DNA of 45,793 nt from Acidobacteriota bacterium (GTDB lineage: Bacteria > Acidobacteriota > Thermoanaerobaculia > Multivoradales > JBCCEF01): assembly GCA_039028635.1 (NCBI GenBank), contig JBCCHV010000056.1:1-45793 (forward strand), given 5' to 3'. The position numbers and the translations under genes are program-made. Numbering within the stretch: position 1 is the stretch's first letter; each line of letters opens with the position of its first letter. The notes under the pieces are model-generated. The model was not told where the DNA came from. It was given only the letters and a program-made list of their open reading frames with translations, and ran no database searches. Below, in pieces: positions 42,584-45,793 of the stretch.

Positions 42584-42612
42584 TTGCCTCTTATAGTTTT
42601 TTATAGTAAAAT
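42584..42612 (+). promoter_or_regulatory. Promoter of the lysozyme-like gene in an AT-rich island
   Basis: TTGCCT (42584-42589), exactly 17 bp, TAAAAT (42607-42612); transcription would start near 42619, giving an almost leaderless mRNA for the ATG at 42622. The 35 bp up to the ATG are nearly pure A/T in an otherwise GC-rich window and include the inverted repeat TTATAG/CTATAA (42601-42606, 42615-42620) and a TATAAT (42616-42621). Confidence 0.6.
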
Positions 42613-42621
42613 ATCTATAAT

Positions 42622-43488
42622 ATGACTCGTATTCCCCCTTCTCCGATCTCCCGACCGGCACCTCCCCTGCCGTCGTCCGGAGACCCCCTATCGGCGGGAA
42701 AGCCCGCGTCGCTGGACGATTTCGAGACCGCCCCCGGACGCACTCAGCAGCCGGTCTCGATCGCCGAGCTGGTGCAGCGGCAACCAAGCCCTCCGCCGCC
42801 GGGCCTGGCCACCGGCCGCGGGCTCTCGGTGTTGGGCCAGCTCACCTACCGCATCGTTCAGAGCTTCCAGGAACCGCCCGCCGATCTCGCCGCCTTCGAC
42901 ACCGTGAGCGCCGACCGCGAGGGCGCGGGCTTCTCCCTTGGCCTGCTGCGCTGGAGCCTTGGCAGCGGCGACCTCCAGCCCCTCCTGCGCCGCTTCCTTT
43001 CCGGCTTCCGCGACCTGGCGCGAGAGGCCCTGGGAAGCGAGGAGCGCCTGCAGCTCCTCGAGCGCATTGTCGACACCGAGCCCGAGGTCGGTCTCGACCT
43101 GACCCGCCGTCACCTCGTCGAGGGCGACTCCTTCCGCGATGGCTGGGGCGAGTCCCTGACCCGCCTCGCCGGCGACGCCGCCTTCCGCCGCCTGCAGTGG
43201 CGACGCGCTGCCGCCCACATCCTGCAGCGCCAGACCTTCCGCGAGCTGCAGCTCCTCAGCGTCGAGGAGATGCAGGAGCTGATCGATCGCCTGAGCCGAA
43301 CCGAGATCGCCGCCGTCTCCGACGACGAGCGCTCCGAGGCACCCGACCCGACGCGCCGGTTCGAGCCTTTCGCCGGTCTCGAAGGCGACCCCGACGACCA
43401 GGCGGCCCGGCGACGCGACGAAATCGCGCGCGAAACCCAGCGACGACACTTCGAAAACGGTCGCCGATCCATTCCTCACCCGCCCTGA
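42622..43488 (+). CDS. Putative lysozyme/chitosanase-like protein without export signal
   Basis: 288 residues, no signal peptide. A Pro-rich unstructured N-terminus (1-65) precedes a helical domain (about 68-220). The segment LTYRIVQSFQEPPADLAAFD followed by DREGAGFSLGLLRWSLGSGD and LQPLLRRF recalls a group of lysozyme-like proteins with 'G.SFG.LQWN.GQGTLQPLL'; the match is by eye and the catalytic residues cannot be assigned. The tail is charged and disordered. The gene starts from its own AT-rich promoter, lacks a ribosome site and is followed after 33 bp by a peptidoglycan-binding/M23-like gene, which supports a cell-wall role. A phage- or injection-apparatus-linked export route is possible, but no such genes are visible here. 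Confidence 0.55.
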   Translation: MTRIPPSPISRPAPPLPSSGDPLSAGKPASLDDFETAPGRTQQPVSIAELVQRQPSPPPPGLATGRGLSVLGQLTYRIVQSFQEPPADLAAFDTVSADREGAGFSLGLLRWSLGSGDLQPLLRRFLSGFRDLAREALGSEERLQLLERIVDTEPEVGLDLTRRHLVEGDSFRDGWGESLTRLAGDAAFRRLQWRRAAAHILQRQTFRELQLLSVEEMQELIDRLSRTEIAAVSDDERSEAPDPTRRFEPFAGLEGDPDDQAARRRDEIARETQRRHFENGRRSIPHPP

Positions 43489-43521
43489 CCGACTTGGCCG
43501 AAAAACAAGGAGGTTCAAGCA

Positions 43522-44754
43522 ATGGCAACTCCCCTCAGCGGCACCAACGCCGAAGGACTCGATCCCCAGTCCCTGCAACGCCTCGTCGGTACCGGAGAAG
43601 GTGTCACCTCCGACACCGACGCCGCGGCCGGCCTCACCAGCGGCGGTACCGATCTGGTGCTGGCCGGTGCCGACACCTTCACTCAGGCGCCCGGAGATTC
43701 GCTCTTCATCCTCGCCCAGGGTCGGCAGCCGGCCGGCGGCGTCGACGATGTCGCCAACTTCCGCGGCGAGCTGAGGCCCGGCGACCAAGGGCCGGGAGTC
43801 CTCGAGCTCCACGGTGAGCTGCAGGATTTCGGTTTCCGGGTCAGCAATGTCGGCCCGGACCAGTATGGGCCCAGCGTCACCCAGGCGGTGCGCGGCCTGC
43901 AGACCGCCTACGGCCTGCCCGTCGATGGGCAGTTCAAGCCCCTCGACGCCCAAACCCTACAGCAGGCAACGGACCCCTTCCGCGGCGTGATTCCGGAGGG
44001 TCAGACCAACGGTGCCGCCTTCGGCTACCCGCAGGTTCGGGTCCCCGTTTCCGGCTACTGGGAACCCGGTCAGCGGCTCGAGATCAGCGGGGCTTTCATG
44101 GAGCCCTCGGGTCACGGTGGAAAATCGGAGAAGTTCGCAATCTTCAGCGACGCTCCCAACACCGTCGAGCGTCGACCGCCGTCGAACATGAACCTCGGCA
44201 TCGACTACATCGCCCGCCACTCGGACAACACCATCAACTACGACGTCCATAGCTGGTTCAACGGCACCGTACGGCAGATCCAAACGGATCCCGTCTTTGG
44301 CGGTAGCGGAGCCGAGGGCTACGGTCGGCGAGTGGTGGTGGAAACGGACTTCACCTACCCGGTGACGGGAAAGGACGGCGTCACCCGGGACTATCCCGTG
44401 ATGGTCCACTACGGCCATCTGGCGAGCTTCGAGAGCGGCCTGCAGGTGGGCCAGCGAGTGCAGTCCGGGGACGTGCTGGCGCAAATGGGCGGCGCCGGCA
44501 GTCGCGGCGATGGCCAGTACGGCGCCCACGTCGACCTGCGCACCTGGGTGGTCACGGAAGACTACGGTCGGGTCGACATCTCACCCAATCTGCTCACCGG
44601 ACGCGCCGCTTGGGAGAGCAAGGCCAACGATCCGGCCGGCTACCAGCTCGCCGTCGAGGAATACGCCGAGCAGGCCTCGCCGCCACACATCGGTCCCGAT
44701 GGTGCTTGGGCCGAAGGACAGCTCGATCAGGTGATCAGCCCGAACGTCCCGTAG
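43522..44754 (+). CDS. Peptidoglycan-binding and M23-like protein with altered metal ligands
   Basis: 410 residues, AAGGAGG upstream of the ATG. No signal peptide; the N-terminal 80 residues are acidic, Thr/Gly/Ala-rich. A peptidoglycan-binding-1 domain covers about 84-155 (LRPGDQGPGVLELHGELQDF, SVTQAVRGLQTAYGLPVDG). An M23 (LytM-like) domain covers about 190-360. In active M23 enzymes the ligands are HxxxD and HxH; here the first motif is NLGID (Asn224 for His, Asp228 kept), the HxxH-type loop MVHYGHL keeps His296 and His299, and the last motif is GAHVDLR (His336, Asp338 instead of the second His). Two of the motif positions are thus changed, so the metal site is either lost or unusual. It follows the lysozyme-like gene by 33 bp and is probably its operon partner. 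Confidence 0.8.
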   Translation: MATPLSGTNAEGLDPQSLQRLVGTGEGVTSDTDAAAGLTSGGTDLVLAGADTFTQAPGDSLFILAQGRQPAGGVDDVANFRGELRPGDQGPGVLELHGELQDFGFRVSNVGPDQYGPSVTQAVRGLQTAYGLPVDGQFKPLDAQTLQQATDPFRGVIPEGQTNGAAFGYPQVRVPVSGYWEPGQRLEISGAFMEPSGHGGKSEKFAIFSDAPNTVERRPPSNMNLGIDYIARHSDNTINYDVHSWFNGTVRQIQTDPVFGGSGAEGYGRRVVVETDFTYPVTGKDGVTRDYPVMVHYGHLASFESGLQVGQRVQSGDVLAQMGGAGSRGDGQYGAHVDLRTWVVTEDYGRVDISPNLLTGRAAWESKANDPAGYQLAVEEYAEQASPPHIGPDGAWAEGQLDQVISPNVP

Positions 44755-44761
44755 GGAGCTT

Positions 44762-44789
44762 CCCGGCCTCCGGACACCCGGAGGCCGGG
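44762..44789 (+). terminator. Strong GC hairpin between two genes
   Basis: CCCGGCCTCCGG (44762-44773) and CCGGAGGCCGGG (44778-44789) form a perfect 12-bp stem with a 4-nt loop, 7 bp after the stop of the M23-like gene. No T-tract follows; instead the stem's edge runs into GGGGGAG, the ribosome site of the next gene. It may partly terminate, protect the upstream mRNA, or hide the next ribosome site. Confidence 0.5.
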
Positions 44790-44800
44790 GGAGAACACTC

Positions 44801-45571
44801 ATGATCAAGCGACCGATTCTCCTGCTGGCCTTCATCCTGATGGTCTCTTGGCCAGCCGCACCACCCTCCGATGGCGCACCTTTCATCGAGCTCCGGAACC
44901 TCGACCCGACGGACAGCACCGCCGCCCTCGGAGTCGGCCACTTGCGGCTCGCCGACCTGTCGTTTCTGAAACGAGGGGACTGGAGTCGGCACCCGGACAG
45001 CGGCGCCGGCTGGATCCAACGTCTCGACCTGCCCCTCTACAATGCGCCCGGCGGCCTGCCCTGGCGATCACTATCGCGCGGCCGCCTGCAGCCGGCGACG
45101 GCGAGCGACGAGGCGATAGCGATGGCCACCGTCACGACCGCCTACGGCTATGCCTCGATCCCGGTGCTCGAAATGCGAGCCGACGGCTGGTTCCGGTTCG
45201 GCCCGATGCAGCCGGCACCGCTCGCCGATGGCACCGCCTGGGCCCGCCGGCAGGATCTCGACCAACACTTCGTCCTCGAGCCCTATGGCGACCTGCTGCT
45301 GCAGCACCCGGATCCGCTCTACTTCCGCTCCGCCAGGGCCGGCTCCCTCCATCCCTCTCCCGGCGGTCCGGTGGTCGATCGCGTTCGCGGCAGCCACGAT
45401 ATCCATCCCCTCGAGCTGCGCGGCCCCTGGATGAAGGTTCGGGTCATCCGGCCGGCCATCGCCTGCGATCCGGATCCGCCACAGCAGGAGCCACGCACGG
45501 CGGTCGGCTGGATTCGCTGGCGCGACGCGACCGGCAATCCCACCGTCTGGTTTCCCGCCAAAGGCTGCTAG
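44801..45571 (+). CDS. Secreted protein of unknown function, possible SH3-like fold
   Basis: 256 residues, GGGGGAG 7 nt before the ATG. Signal peptide ILLLAFILMVSWPAAPPSDG. The mature part has repeated 'w.r......GWI.w....' elements: GAGWIQRLDLPLYNAPGGLP, LELRGPWMKVRVIRPAIACD and AVGWIRWRDATGNPTVWF, which recall SH3-type wall-binding domains, also YGYASIPVLEMRADGWFRFG. Two Cys near the C-terminus (residues 227 and 256) may pair. Its position after the lysozyme-like and M23-like genes fits a cell-envelope role. The TAG stop codon coincides with the first bases of the palindromic element that fills the rest of the window. Confidence 0.7.
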   Translation: MIKRPILLLAFILMVSWPAAPPSDGAPFIELRNLDPTDSTAALGVGHLRLADLSFLKRGDWSRHPDSGAGWIQRLDLPLYNAPGGLPWRSLSRGRLQPATASDEAIAMATVTTAYGYASIPVLEMRADGWFRFGPMQPAPLADGTAWARRQDLDQHFVLEPYGDLLLQHPDPLYFRSARAGSLHPSPGGPVVDRVRGSHDIHPLELRGPWMKVRVIRPAIACDPDPPQQEPRTAVGWIRWRDATGNPTVWFPAKGC

Positions 45572-45793
45572 CAGGCTGCTGAAAAAGTCCGCTTCGCGAC
45601 TTTTCCAGCGCTGCTAGCTGTTTTTTCCGAGAGGGGCTGCGCGCCCCTGACTGCGCGTCCCGCTCCGGCCCAAGACGCGCGGTTCTTGGGCCTCCTCTCC
45701 TGCCGCGGCGGCCGAGCCGCCGCCGGGCCCTTCCGGGCCCGGAAGCAGGTTGCCGACGAGTTTTTCAGCAACCTGCTAGCAGGCTGCTGAAAA
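45567..45793. mobile_element. MITE-like palindromic element (continues past the window)
   Basis: GCTAGCAGGCTGCTGAAAA occurs as a direct repeat at 45567-45585 and 45775-45793, and inverted as TTTTTCAGCAACCTGCTAG at about 45761-45779. The left end folds back on itself (AGGCTGCTGAAAAAGTC with GACTTTTCCAGCGCTGC, 45573-45614) and the interior has GGGCCCTTCCGGGCCC-like palindromes. About 200 bp with no coding capacity between terminal repeats is the form of a MITE or another non-autonomous element. The right end may be the start of a second copy cut by the window edge. Confidence 0.55.

Noticed and set aside
42494-42787. 97-codon minus-strand frame across the AT-rich promoter island
   Set aside because: It covers the promoter and start of the lysozyme-like gene, has no ribosome site and no recognisable sequence.

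Overview
The window is a GC-rich (roughly two thirds G+C by eye) bacterial chromosome segment with about 40 supported protein genes and no recognisable tRNA, rRNA, CRISPR array or complete insertion sequence. The gene content suggests a Gram-negative member of the Acidobacteriota, perhaps Thermoanaerobaculia-like: outer-membrane barrels, a DUF1800/DUF1501 export pair, a CHAT/TPR protease behind an ECF sigma factor, an M35-type protein, FG-GAP and HAF repeat proteins, and an Omp85/DUF4390/NtrY/NtrX operon. This placement is inference; no marker gene here fixes the taxon.

Layout. 0-4 kb: the start of a possible RHS-type exported protein, a secreted protein, then a divergent locus in which a degenerate pterin-dehydratase-fold gene pair faces an XRE regulator/TPR gene pair across an intergenic region carrying seven GACTT pentamers. 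The TPR gene ends tail to tail, with overlapping stop codons, against a 34-codon Trp-rich peptide gene. 4-7 kb: an outer-membrane barrel and a large exported protein that looks like an M35 metallopeptidase whose catalytic residues are gone and whose domain is split by a beta-propeller. 7-11.4 kb: adenosine deaminase, an FHA-GAF-PP2C phosphatase, a DUF3224 protein and a LOG-family enzyme. 11.6-16.3 kb: four overlapping genes, Omp85-like barrel, DUF4390-like protein, NtrY-like kinase and NtrX-like sigma-54 activator. 16.4-22.5 kb: AlkD-like repair protein, a DUF3667-ankyrin fusion, a secreted protein and the DUF1800/DUF1501 pair. 22.5-23.3 kb: a non-coding block with three copies of a 150-bp repeat.

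23.3-26 kb: S4 RNA-binding protein, AI-2E-type permease and DNA polymerase IV. 26.1-33.7 kb is a signalling island: ECF sigma factor, membrane anti-sigma factor, exported TPR-CHAT protease, two tandem small proteins with an identical 22-residue N-terminus, a Ser/Thr kinase and an EAL phosphodiesterase. 33.7-36.2 kb: fumarase and a dienoyl-CoA-reductase-like SDR. 36.2-42.4 kb: two paralogous FG-GAP proteins flank a ParDE/RelBE-type toxin-antitoxin pair and a HAF-repeat lipoprotein, with structured hairpin repeats between the genes. 42.6-45.6 kb: a lysozyme-like protein, a peptidoglycan-binding/M23-like protein with altered metal ligands, and a secreted protein. The window closes in a palindromic MITE-like element.

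The strongest candidates for undescribed biology are (a) the CHAT-linked pair of small proteins, whose shared N-terminus is held identical while half its codons differ synonymously, and (b) the XRE-TPR-peptide locus with its GACTT cluster. Next come the split M35 pseudopeptidase and the dispersed hairpin repeats with a constant loop and changing stems.
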